Both the position numbers and the translations under genes were made by a program. A stretch of 64,000 nt of DNA. It comes from Bombella sp. ESL0385 (lineage in GTDB: Bacteria; Pseudomonadota; Alphaproteobacteria; Acetobacterales; Acetobacteraceae). The notes under the pieces were generated by a model that did not search any database, was not told the origin of the DNA, and saw only the letters and a program-made list of their open reading frames with translations. The stretch covers positions 186,001-250,000 of the forward strand of contig NZ_WNIJ01000001.1 of the NCBI RefSeq assembly GCF_009725755.1. The letters run 5' to 3'. Below, piece by piece: positions 20,419-28,900 of the stretch. Positions within the stretch are counted from its first letter, which is position 1. Each line of letters begins with the position of its first letter.

Positions 20419-21759
20419 TTACCGCAGACATCGTTGAGAGAGTGCTAAGAGGCTGATGATGCTCAGCACGAGAATGACCGCTAAGGAGAGCAATGCATCT
20501 CCCCGTGCAGCGGGTAGAATGAGAAGAATAGCCCCTAAAATGGGGATGAGCAGGATTAATCCACGCGCCACGGGCATGGCTGTGGCTGTTTGTGATTGTC
20601 GGCCCCACAGCCAATAAGCAATGGCGATGATGAAATAGATAAAGAGGATCAACCCACCTGATGAGCCAAGTAGGACGGGGTAGAGTGTTTCTGGCGAGCC
20701 AATGGCCGAGGCAATGACGAGCAACTCCAACAAAGTTGTAAGCCGTAATGACCAGAGCGGTACATGGCGAGCGGTCTCAAGGGTTAGCTTTTGCGGGGCT
20801 AAGCGCAGGCTTGCGAGTTCCTTTAGTGTACGAGAGACAACATAAACCGCCGAGTTTAAGCAAGAGAGAACAGCTACAAGCGTTACCGCAATCGCGGCAT
20901 AGCGCGCCAAGGGGACCTTGAGATATTCCAACACGCTGAGGAAGGGTGATTGCCCGACATGCACGTCACTCCACGGCAGAAGGGCGATAATGACCAAAAC
21001 CGACCCAGCGTAGAAGAACAGCACTTGCAAAGGTAGCCGCCGCATAGTCCGTGCAATAGCGCGTAGGGGGCGATCACTATCGGTTGCGGCAATGATGGCA
21101 ATTTCGCAGCCGGTGAAGGTCTGTACAATCATGGGCACAGCCCCGATGACAGCCCATCCCCCTTTAGGGAAGACCCCACCATGAGCAGTAATGTTCTGGA
21201 AGGCTATCGCAAAGGGATGGCCCGAAAGGGCTAGCCATCCTAAGCCAAGGGCAATAAACCCACCTAGAAAGAGTAGCTTAAAAATGGAAAGGCCTGTCTC
21301 TGCTTGTCCATAATGGCGGAGTGAAAGACGGTTAATAGACCAAGCGATGGCTACAAGGACGAGCGCACCCCATAAAGGGGCAATATGAGCCAGCCGCCCG
21401 ATAATCATACCCCCGGCCACAGCTTGCGCTCCAGCGGTCACAGCCCAGAGGAAAGCATAGCTCCAACCTGTAATAAAGGCGGTGCGTGAGCCGATATGGG
21501 TGGCAATATGGGTAATAAAGGACCCTTGCCCGCGTGCGGTAATGGCTAAGCCGCCCAAAAGACGCATCACCAGCCAGACCACTAACCCTGCCGCAAGGTA
21601 GGAGAGCAGCACTGCAGGTCCTGCCGCAGCGATGGTGGCAGAGGTGCCGACAAATAGCCCCGCCCCGATGATCCCACCAATAGAGATCATCGCGACATGG
21701 ATGCCCTTAAAACGGCTTTGGCTAGCACTAGCTGGTGATGGTGCGGGGGGGTGGGCCAT
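20419..21759 (-). CDS. Amino-acid permease (APC superfamily)
   Basis: A 446-residue inner-membrane transporter with about 12 hydrophobic helices. The first helix carries the APC-type motif ISIGGIIGAGLFVGTSATI, and KGGWAVIGAVPMIVQTFTGCEIAIIAATDSDRP matches the central segment of AAT-type amino-acid permeases (positions about 198-232). It starts 6 bp after the tauD stop in the same direction, so the two form an operon. A sulfur-containing amino acid or taurine-like substrate is an inference from that pairing; the sequence alone supports only 'amino acid'. Confidence 0.85.
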   Translation of the reverse strand: MAHPPAPSPASASQSRFKGIHVAMISIGGIIGAGLFVGTSATIAAAGPAVLLSYLAAGLVVWLVMRLLGGLAITARGQGSFITHIATHIGSRTAFITGWSYAFLWAVTAGAQAVAGGMIIGRLAHIAPLWGALVLVAIAWSINRLSLRHYGQAETGLSIFKLLFLGGFIALGLGWLALSGHPFAIAFQNITAHGGVFPKGGWAVIGAVPMIVQTFTGCEIAIIAATDSDRPLRAIARTMRRLPLQVLFFYAGSVLVIIALLPWSDVHVGQSPFLSVLEYLKVPLARYAAIAVTLVAVLSCLNSAVYVVSRTLKELASLRLAPQKLTLETARHVPLWSLRLTTLLELLVIASAIGSPETLYPVLLGSSGGLILFIYFIIAIAYWLWGRQSQTATAMPVARGLILLIPILGAILLILPAARGDALLSLAVILVLSIISLLALSQRCLR

Positions 21760-21765
21760 CGGGCT

Positions 21766-22674
21766 TTAACCTTCCTGATGTCCGGGGCCAAAGGGACGTT
21801 CCCCGATGATGGTAACGCGGTTCATGATGCGCCGGGCAGGGAGATAGTCATTTACGGCATAATGCTGCGTAATGCGATTATCCCAAAACGCGACATCGCC
21901 TTCTTCCCACCGCCAACGGACGGAGAACTCCGGTTTTGTGGCATGACGGGTGAGATAAGCCAAGAGGGATGCACTCTCCTCGGGGTCAACATCATTGATT
22001 TCTGTTGTAAAGCCCTCATTAACAAATAGAGCTTTTTTCCCTGTCTCTGGGTGGATGCGGACAACAGGATGGGTCACCGGGGGATAAGCATCGCGCGTTT
22101 CGGCCCATTTTTTCCGTTCCGCTTCTGTCCGTCCATAACGGGAGACGGGGAAAGAGCGGAGGAAGTCATGCTGGGCGGTGAGGGGGTCGATCCGCTGTTT
22201 TAACCCTTCAGAAAGCGCATCATAAGCGGCAGTGCCACTGGCCCAAATTGTATCACCACCGCCTGTCTCCGGTAAGAGACGGCTTGTGAGGACAGCACCT
22301 AAAGGTGGGTTTTGCTGGAAGGTAACATCAGCATGCCAGAGGGCATTATCGCGTAGGTCGTTCTTGGCTGTGTCCAGCACAATGGCCTCAGGTACATCGG
22401 GCACAGTCGGGAAGATAGGATGGAGATGAAGCTTGCCAAAATTACGGGCAAAGTCTCGCTGTTGAGCTGGGCTAATGGTCTGCTTACGGAAAAAGAGAAC
22501 CTCATAGCGTAATAATAGCTGATGAAGGGTGTCTTTTTGCTCTGCGGAGAGCGGTTTGGAAATATCGATCCCCTCGATAATCGCCCCGATGGCAGGGCTG
22601 AGGGGAGTCGCTTTAATATCCGCATTAGCGGGTGAGGGAAAGGATGGGGCGAAGGCAGCGGCAGTAGATACCAT
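21766..22674 (-). CDS. TauD/TfdA-family Fe(II)/2-oxoglutarate dioxygenase
   Basis: TauD-type enzymes hydroxylate taurine or related sulfonates so that sulfite is released. Iron ligands are visible as WHADVTF (H-x-D) and the distal histidine in TQHYAVND, and the 2-oxoglutarate-binding arginine as ARRIMNRVTI near the end. Also typical are SPAIGAIIEGIDISKPLS and GGGDTIWAS. The ATG at 22674 (MVSTAAAF) is preferred over an in-frame start 48 bp upstream because AGGAG sits 8 bp before it, giving 302 residues, the usual size. It precedes the permease in an operon. Together with sulfite reductase nearby this suggests sulfonate-sulfur use, but other TauD substrates are possible. Confidence 0.85.
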   Translation of the reverse strand: MVSTAAAFAPSFPSPANADIKATPLSPAIGAIIEGIDISKPLSAEQKDTLHQLLLRYEVLFFRKQTISPAQQRDFARNFGKLHLHPIFPTVPDVPEAIVLDTAKNDLRDNALWHADVTFQQNPPLGAVLTSRLLPETGGGDTIWASGTAAYDALSEGLKQRIDPLTAQHDFLRSFPVSRYGRTEAERKKWAETRDAYPPVTHPVVRIHPETGKKALFVNEGFTTEINDVDPEESASLLAYLTRHATKPEFSVRWRWEEGDVAFWDNRITQHYAVNDYLPARRIMNRVTIIGERPFGPGHQEG

Positions 22675-23147
22675 GATGAGCACTCCTAAAAAGCGATTAT
22701 GTATCGTTATTAAGTAAAACAACGATTCATATGTACATAATGATATAAATAATCATTTTGAAAAGTGAAAATTAGCAAAAACGCGATTATTTTTTATAGC
22801 TTATTGTTTTATAAGGATTAATTAAGGGTAAGACGCGAGGGATTTTGTCCGATTCGGAGGGAGGGAGTCATTTAAAAACTTTTTAAATGACTATTATTAG
22901 TCGTGTTAATTGCCTTTTGAGGGTAGCCATAGCTAATTGCTCTAATCGGTTTGCTCTATAGGCATGGAAGATATGCAGCTTAGGGTGAGGGTGTCCATTA
23001 AGGGCTGAAAATGGCGGCTTATGGCTCTGCTCACCCTCTAAAACCAGTGCGATGAGCCAAAGTACGGGTGTTATTTTGATGTAAGTTCAGATGGTTTTAT
23101 GCAAAGACGGTTATGTGACACAGACCCTTTATCTGAGGAGATGACAG
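22675..23147. other. AT-rich intergenic region with a perfect palindrome
   Basis: This 473-bp gene-free stretch lies between the divergent tauD and short-chain dehydrogenase genes. It holds a perfect inverted repeat at 22867-22891 (GTCATTTAAAAA, one base, and its complement), which could be an operator or the stem of a small transcript. Near the tauD start is a looser AATCGTT-type repeat around 22697-22725. A weak promoter-like pair for the downstream gene is TTGATG (23076-23081) with TATGCA (23098-23103). No protein-coding signal was seen. Confidence 0.5.
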
Positions 23148-23918
23148 ATGGGACGGATTTCTGGAAAGATCGCATTAGTCACCGGTGGTGGTAGCGGCAT
23201 CGGTAAAGGCATCGCCGTACTTTTGGCTAAAGAAGGGGCCAAGGTCATCGTTGCGGACCTCAACCCAAAGGGTGGTGAAGAGGTCGTAGAAGAGATTCGC
23301 AAAGCTGGTGGCAAAGCATGCTTCTTACCGCTGAACGTGGCGAAAGAAGATGAGTGGAAAAAGACGATGGCCGCCATCAAAGAGCATGATGGCCGTCTGG
23401 ATATTGTCGTCAATAACGCTGGTATCGCTTTTGATGGTACGATTGAGAGCACCTCTTTGGAGGAATGGCGGCGTGTGCAGTCCATCAATTTGGATGGTGT
23501 CTTCCTCGGTGTGAAATATGCCGTTGCTGCGATGCGTGAGCTGAATGGTGGGGATGGCGGGTCCATCGTCAATATGTGCTCCAGCTCGGCTCTGGTAGGG
23601 ATTCCCAACCTCGCTGCTTATGGCTCCTCCAAGGGTGGGGTGAAGATGCTGACCAAGTCCGCTGCGCTGCATTGTGCGCGTAAGGGCTATAAGATCCGCG
23701 TCAATAACGTCTGCCCCGGCTACATCCAAACACCGCTGGTTGATGAACTGACCCGCACAGATAAAGCTGCTTATCAGCATCTTGTGGATATTCACCCTGT
23801 CGGTCATCTGGGTACGCCAGAAGATGTGGCTTATGGTGTGCTGTATCTGGCCTCTGATGAATCCAAATTCGTCACCGCTACCGAGCTGGTGATTGATGGT
23901 GGTTACACCTCCGAGTGA
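23148..23918 (+). CDS. Short-chain dehydrogenase/reductase
   Basis: A 256-residue classical SDR. The cofactor motif TGGGSGIGKG is near residue 12, NNAG near 90, and the catalytic serine and YxxxK are in MCSSSALVGIPNLAAYGSSKGG. The C-terminus ends VIDGGYTSE, as in cyclic-alcohol, carbonyl and 3-oxoacyl reductases. VADLNP after beta-2 supplies an acidic residue, which favours NAD(H). A GAGGAG ribosome binding site lies about 11 bp upstream of the ATG, and a strong terminator follows. It stands alone between divergent tauD and convergent cysK. Substrate is unknown. It is also the only visible reductase that could, in principle, supply the ketoreduction missing from the polyene cluster, but nothing links them directly. 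Confidence 0.9.
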   Translation: MGRISGKIALVTGGGSGIGKGIAVLLAKEGAKVIVADLNPKGGEEVVEEIRKAGGKACFLPLNVAKEDEWKKTMAAIKEHDGRLDIVVNNAGIAFDGTIESTSLEEWRRVQSINLDGVFLGVKYAVAAMRELNGGDGGSIVNMCSSSALVGIPNLAAYGSSKGGVKMLTKSAALHCARKGYKIRVNNVCPGYIQTPLVDELTRTDKAAYQHLVDIHPVGHLGTPEDVAYGVLYLASDESKFVTATELVIDGGYTSE

Positions 23919-23947
23919 GGTAAAGCGCGCTTACGATGCGTTACTAA

Positions 23948-23984
23948 AAAGGCCTGCTCCCTTGGGGGCAGGCCTTTCCTTTTA
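23948..23984 (+). terminator. Rho-independent terminator after the SDR gene
   Basis: AAAGGCCTGC (23948-23957) pairs with GCAGGCCTTT (23968-23977), followed by CCTTTT. It lies between the SDR stop and the convergent cysK 3' end and may work in both directions. Confidence 0.9.
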
Positions 23985-24012
23985 GGTAGATTGCCTCTTA
24001 GGCAGGCTCGTC

Positions 24013-25014
24013 TTACAAGCCAGAAAAGAGAGCGGTTGAGAGGTAGCGTTCAGCAAAGTCAGGAATGACGGCAACAATGGTTTTGCCTGCCCATTCATCT
24101 TGTTTGGCAAGCTCCATCGCCGCAAAGAGGGACGCCCCGGAGGAAATACCAATAGGTAGCCCTTCTACCTTGGCGCAGAGGCGCGCTGTGGTAAGAGCGT
24201 CATGCTCAGCAACAGGGATGACTTTATCAATAGCGCGGATGTCCAATGTCTCAGGCTTAAAGCCCGGTCCAAGGCCCTGAATCCCATGCGGGCCGGGGTC
24301 ATCCCCATTAAGGACAGCACTTTCAGAAGGTTCCAACCCGAAGACTTTAAGCCCTTCTTTGCGTGGTTTAAGGGCATGGGCAATCCCAGAGGCTGTCCCG
24401 CCTGTGCCTAACCCGGCTACGATGGCATCAACCTGCCCTGCTGTATCAGTCCAAATCTCCTCAGCGGTGGTTTTTTCATGCACGTGTGGATTGGCAGGGT
24501 TTGTAAACTGGCTTGGCATCCACGCATCTTTAGTCTGTTTGAGGATTTCTTCTGCTTTGCGGATAGCCCCTTTCATTCCTTGTTGAGCCGGTGTTAGCTC
24601 CAAGGTAACGCCAAGGAGAGCCATCATTTTACGTCGCTCTAGCGAGGCACTTTCGGGCATCGTGACGATGAGCTTATAGCCCATAGAGGCCGCGGCAAAG
24701 GCTAAGCCAATCCCTGTATTGCCAGAGGTTGGCTCAACAAGGACGGATTTGCCCGGTGTGATGAGGCCCTTTTCTTGCGCATCACGCAGCATTGCCACGC
24801 CGATACGATCTTTAACGGAGGCAAGCGGGTTAAAGAACTCTAATTTGAGTAACACATGAGCTTTAAGATGCTCTTGTTTGGTAAGATGGGGAATGGCCAC
24901 AAGCGGTGTGCCGCCCACGACTTCCAAAAATGAAGGATAAACCTGCCCACGCGGTGTTGCAAAGGCTGTTTTGGAGAGTGGAAAAGGAACAGAAGTGGAG
25001 GATGACCCTGACAT
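24013..25014 (-). CDS. cysK: Cysteine synthase A (O-acetylserine sulfhydrylase)
   Basis: CysK makes cysteine from O-acetylserine and sulfide with pyridoxal phosphate. The PLP lysine is in FFNPLASVKDRIG, the substrate loop is PTSGNTGIGLAFAA, the phosphate-binding glycine loop is AGLGTGGTASGIA, and the C-terminal GISSGAS motif is present. At 333 residues it has about 25 extra N-terminal residues compared with the usual 305-315. AAGGAG precedes the ATG. It is divergent from an Rrf2-family regulator, with a promoter and palindrome between them, and closes the sulfite-to-cysteine route started by the cysG-cysI operon 7 kb away. Confidence 0.95.
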   Translation of the reverse strand: MSGSSSTSVPFPLSKTAFATPRGQVYPSFLEVVGGTPLVAIPHLTKQEHLKAHVLLKLEFFNPLASVKDRIGVAMLRDAQEKGLITPGKSVLVEPTSGNTGIGLAFAAASMGYKLIVTMPESASLERRKMMALLGVTLELTPAQQGMKGAIRKAEEILKQTKDAWMPSQFTNPANPHVHEKTTAEEIWTDTAGQVDAIVAGLGTGGTASGIAHALKPRKEGLKVFGLEPSESAVLNGDDPGPHGIQGLGPGFKPETLDIRAIDKVIPVAEHDALTTARLCAKVEGLPIGISSGASLFAAMELAKQDEWAGKTIVAVIPDFAERYLSTALFSGL

Positions 25015-25068
25015 GTGCGGTACTCCTTGTCAGATGGAAAGGTGGCCTTAAAAGACCGGCCTTCAATA

Positions 25069-25098
25069 TTTATAGCTCTACCTTAACCGATTGTAAGG
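25069..25098 (-). promoter_or_regulatory. Putative cysK promoter with overlapping operator
   Basis: On the minus strand TATAAA (25069-25074) and TTACAA (25091-25096) are 16 bp apart and lie about 55 bp before the cysK ATG, a plausible -10/-35 pair. The inverted repeat CCTTA-N8-TAAGG (25081-25098) covers the -35 element. Its position between cysK and the divergent Rrf2 regulator makes it a candidate binding site for that regulator; this is inference. Confidence 0.5.
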
Positions 25099-25197
25099 GC
25101 AATACGCAAAGAAAGGCGGTTAAAATTATAATTCCCTTTTTTCTATCGTAAAATGCGGTAAAATGGGAGGCGCAGCTCTGCTTATGAGGATGATATT

Positions 25198-25650
25198 ATG
25201 TACTTAAAGACAGACCGTATCCTAACAGCTTTGTCCATCATGTTGGATGTCGCCTTTTATGCGGGGCGGTCTGGTGTGGCGAGCGGGGCTGATATTGCAC
25301 AGCGTAGCGGGCTTTTGCGACGGGGAATCGAGCCTGTTTTACAGGCACTCTCACGGGCAGGCTTATTAGATAGCATACGTGGCCCCAAAGGGGGCTATCG
25401 GCTAGGGCGTTCACCTCGTGTTGTGAACTTGCATGAGATTGCCAGTGCCGTAGGGGCGTACGATTCGTCTTGCTTCCCGGTGGAGCAGGATAATCCTTTA
25501 AGGACACTTGTGATGAAGCCTTTATGGGAAGAGTTAAATGATGGCATAAAAGGCAAGTTAGGCAATATTACGTTAGCAGATTTGCTACAACAAGCAGAAC
25601 GCTTAGGGTTGGAGCGTCCGCGGCAGATTCCTATCTCATTCACTATTTAA
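25198..25650 (+). CDS. Rrf2-family transcriptional regulator
   Basis: A 150-residue winged-helix regulator. The N-terminus (MYLKTDRILTALSIMLDVAFYAG, positions 1-23) and the recognition region with SGADIAQRSGLLRRGIEPVLQ and GPKGGYRLGR fit the Rrf2/IscR/CymR fold. Only one cysteine is present (in YDSSCFP), so it lacks the three cysteines that hold the cluster in IscR and is more like the CymR group that controls cysteine metabolism. Divergent placement next to cysK supports a role in sulfur regulation. GAGGATGAT precedes the ATG as ribosome binding site. Confidence 0.85.
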   Translation: MYLKTDRILTALSIMLDVAFYAGRSGVASGADIAQRSGLLRRGIEPVLQALSRAGLLDSIRGPKGGYRLGRSPRVVNLHEIASAVGAYDSSCFPVEQDNPLRTLVMKPLWEELNDGIKGKLGNITLADLLQQAERLGLERPRQIPISFTI

Positions 25651-25972
25651 AAAAATAGTTTTTTAGAAATAAACAATAAAAAAATATTTTTTTTACTTTG
25701 CTATACAACAAGGCGTAATCCTTCTCATCTCGATAATTTACTTATCCAATACACAGCCAAAAGGATGTTTTCTTTTCCATTACTTTTGGATGGAAAACCA
25801 TTAAAAAATTATATCCTTTTTTCATCCTTGTAATAAAAAAATTATTTTTGATTAATCTATATTGATATAGCGTTAATTCTTGGTTACCTTAGCGTAAGGT
25901 TTTTATCTGTAACGATACGAGTCTTTGAGAGCCCATTTCAGTGGGTGTGGTTCTTGGGCGCGGGGAGGAAAT
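25651..25972. other. AT-rich region upstream of the autotransporter
   Basis: This 322-bp gene-free stretch has very low GC compared with its surroundings. It contains TTTTCCA (25773-25779) with TGGAAAA (25791-25797) as an inverted repeat, and a short hairpin ACCTTA-GCG-TAAGGT (25886-25900) followed by TTTT, which looks like a small intrinsic terminator or attenuator about 70 bp before the autotransporter start. TTGATT near 25846 is a possible -35. The region probably holds the autotransporter promoter and untranslated leader. Confidence 0.45.
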
Positions 25973-28900
25973 ATGCGCAACAAACTCTTGTTTACAGCGG
26001 CATTGTTCTGCGTAGAAATGACGCCGTTCGGGCGTATTTATACGCCTGCCCGTGCAGCTGATGCTTATGATGCTGCTGTAACGGGTCTTGATGATTCTGG
26101 TGTGACGGGTGTTTATAACGCTAATGGTGACCTTTCCGGTGACACCGATCATCCGACAAATGCTGTTGCCTCGCAGATTTTAGAGCGCGAGAAAGCAAGC
26201 CTGCCAACGGGTCCTAATGGGGTCAAAAGTGGCTTCTTTGGGCAAGGCACGGCTTACGTTACAGATACAACAAATAACAAAAAGTTGCCGTTCGTTCAGG
26301 CGTCTTCTGGGATGATGGTTGGTGCGGGTTCTGACCCAGCATCAACACAGAAGAATAATATTGTGACTCTGGATAAGACTATTAATTATGATGGTTATAC
26401 TCTTGTCCGGGGTAATGGGAGTTTGGTCCTTCAGAATGGGGGGACAATCAACTCGCAAGGTGTGACAGAGGTTGGCTATTTGGCCAAAGATGCGGCTCAC
26501 ATGATTGTGGACCGTAACAGTGCCTTACATATGAATGGTGATGTAGCGGGCGCAACGCCGAATACCATCATTGGCTCTTTGATCGTTGGTAATAATGACC
26601 CAACACCTGATACGACTGGGACGATTACTAGCTCGGGCAATAGTGAGCTTATTGTCCAAAATGGTGGTGCTGTTACGGCGCGTACTGTTTCCGTCACGAA
26701 CTATGTCGGTGGGAATGGTGGCGTTATTTACGTCACGGGTGATGGGTCTCAGCTTGTTGCTGGTGATGGTGGCCTCACAATCAATAGCGGCAAAGGTGTT
26801 GTCCTTGTCGATCGTAGTGGTGTGATTGAGAGTAAGGGTGTTATCTCCTTCGGTGATGCTCAGCTCGTTAGCACGACTGATGGGGCGCAAAATGGTAATA
26901 ACGGCACCACGAATGACGTTTACGATACTGTACGTGGCAACTTGATTGTTGGGCGGCGTGGTACTCTTATTGCTGGGGATAGTGAGGTTGCATTAACCAA
27001 CACTATGCCTGATGGCAGCACAGATAATGGCCTGACAGGGCATCAGCAGGTCGTTTATAATTACGGTCGCACGGATGGCATTACGCAGAATTATGGCCAG
27101 AATGCTATCGTCTCCAATGTTGATTATCCTCAGAGCACACAATTCTCCATCATAGATGGTACATTGGCAAACCGGACGGATGCTGGCTCTGATGGGAAGG
27201 GTGTTGACCCACTCCATACGGATATGAATATTGGCATCGCTGGTACAGCTACCTTTAATGCCACAAATGCCGCTGTTAATGCCTCCACGCCGTTAGATCC
27301 AATTAGTGGTAAGCAGGATGCAACGGGTATTACTGTTGCTGGTGATATTGCCAACTATAAAGATGTGTCTGGCAACAGCTATACGGGGAGCTTGAATAAA
27401 ACAGGCTCTGGGACATTGACCCTGCTGGGGAATAATACTTACACCGGCACAACAACTGTCCAAGATGGTACATTGCAGTTGGGTGGTATTGTTGGGTCTT
27501 CCACACCATCCACGCCGTATGATCAACGTTTGGCTGCGCGTACATTGGAGCATAATACTCAAGGTTCGGCTGCGTCCTATAAGGGCAGTCAGGCCTATAA
27601 TAGTGCTCTGCAAGATGCATATAATCAGGCCGGTAAGATTGATCCTTCTAGCGCGATTACTATCGGCAAAACGGGTACGGTCAATCTTGCTTGGGCTACA
27701 AATACGCTGGCTGATACACCTAATAATCCTAACCATTCGCCCAATAGTGCAGCGCGTGAAAATTATCGCGTTATCTCCAATAATATTTCCGGGCAAGGTC
27801 AGCTTCTGCGTGATGCGACAGACGGGGTTATTGGTGAGTCCGTAAATGTCTTAGACCAGGCAAATAGTGTTACTCATCTGACGGGTCAGGTTAATTTGAC
27901 TCATGTTGATGGTAGCCCTGAGACGGCCCTTCTACTGCGGAAGGGGAACCTCGCGGTTGACTCCTATGCAGGTAAGACAGGTGCTATCAATATTACCGGT
28001 GGGGGTAATGTTGTCATCGGGAGCGATCTTGGTGGTCAGAAAGATTACACCAACGATAAAGCTGCACGGGGTGACGATAATAACCGGTTTATCCTACAAA
28101 ATGGTGGTAGCTTAACCACCGATGGTAATATGGTCATCGCTGATAAGGCCGCTGGTGTTGGTAATGTTATCGTCACTGGTAAAAATGTGACGGGTGATTT
28201 GCCCTCTGGCCAAGGTGATACAGGGGCAACATCTAGTCTGACCTTGAAGAATACCGGCAATACAGGCAACCTTGTTGTGGGTAATGCTGGGACTGGCTTC
28301 TTAACGGTAGGTGAGCGCGGGACGGTTGCCGTTGGCGGTAACCTGACACTTGGTAAAGAGGCAGGCTCTTACGGTGTCTTGACCGTTGGTAATGGGATTT
28401 ACGGGAACCACAATACGGATGTGGTGTCTCGTGTAGATCTTACCGGCACGGGCAGCACTGGTAACTTGGTTGTCGGTGGTCAAGGTTATGGTAACGTAAG
28501 CTTGCAGAGCGGTGGCGAGATTTCAGCTTATAGCGTTAGTGTTGGTGGTACACCGGGCAGCACGGTTGGCGTTGGGGCTATTCCGCCGGGCTTGGCAACG
28601 GATGCTAATGCATTGGATGGTGGTCAGCTCCTCAATATCGGCAAGGGTGGCTTGACGATTGGTGAAGATAAGCAGGATGCGACTCTGTATGCTGTTGGGG
28701 TGACCCATGGTGGGACCATCAACAGTGAAGGTCAGGTCCGCATTACGCGGGATGGCTTCTTGAAAGTTGGTGATGGTGATGCTTCCTTCGCCACGGTCAA
28801 GAAGGGCACGTTGATTGCTGGTGATGTTGGAGGCAATCCGGGTATTGTCAGCACATCCACTCAGGCCAATGCGTTCACGTTGTTTGGTAACGGTGTTATC

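Noticed and set aside
23148-23918. Assigning the short-chain dehydrogenase as the missing polyene ketoreductase
   Set aside because: It has its own terminator and lies 8 kb away beside sulfur genes; nothing in the sequence ties it to the cluster.
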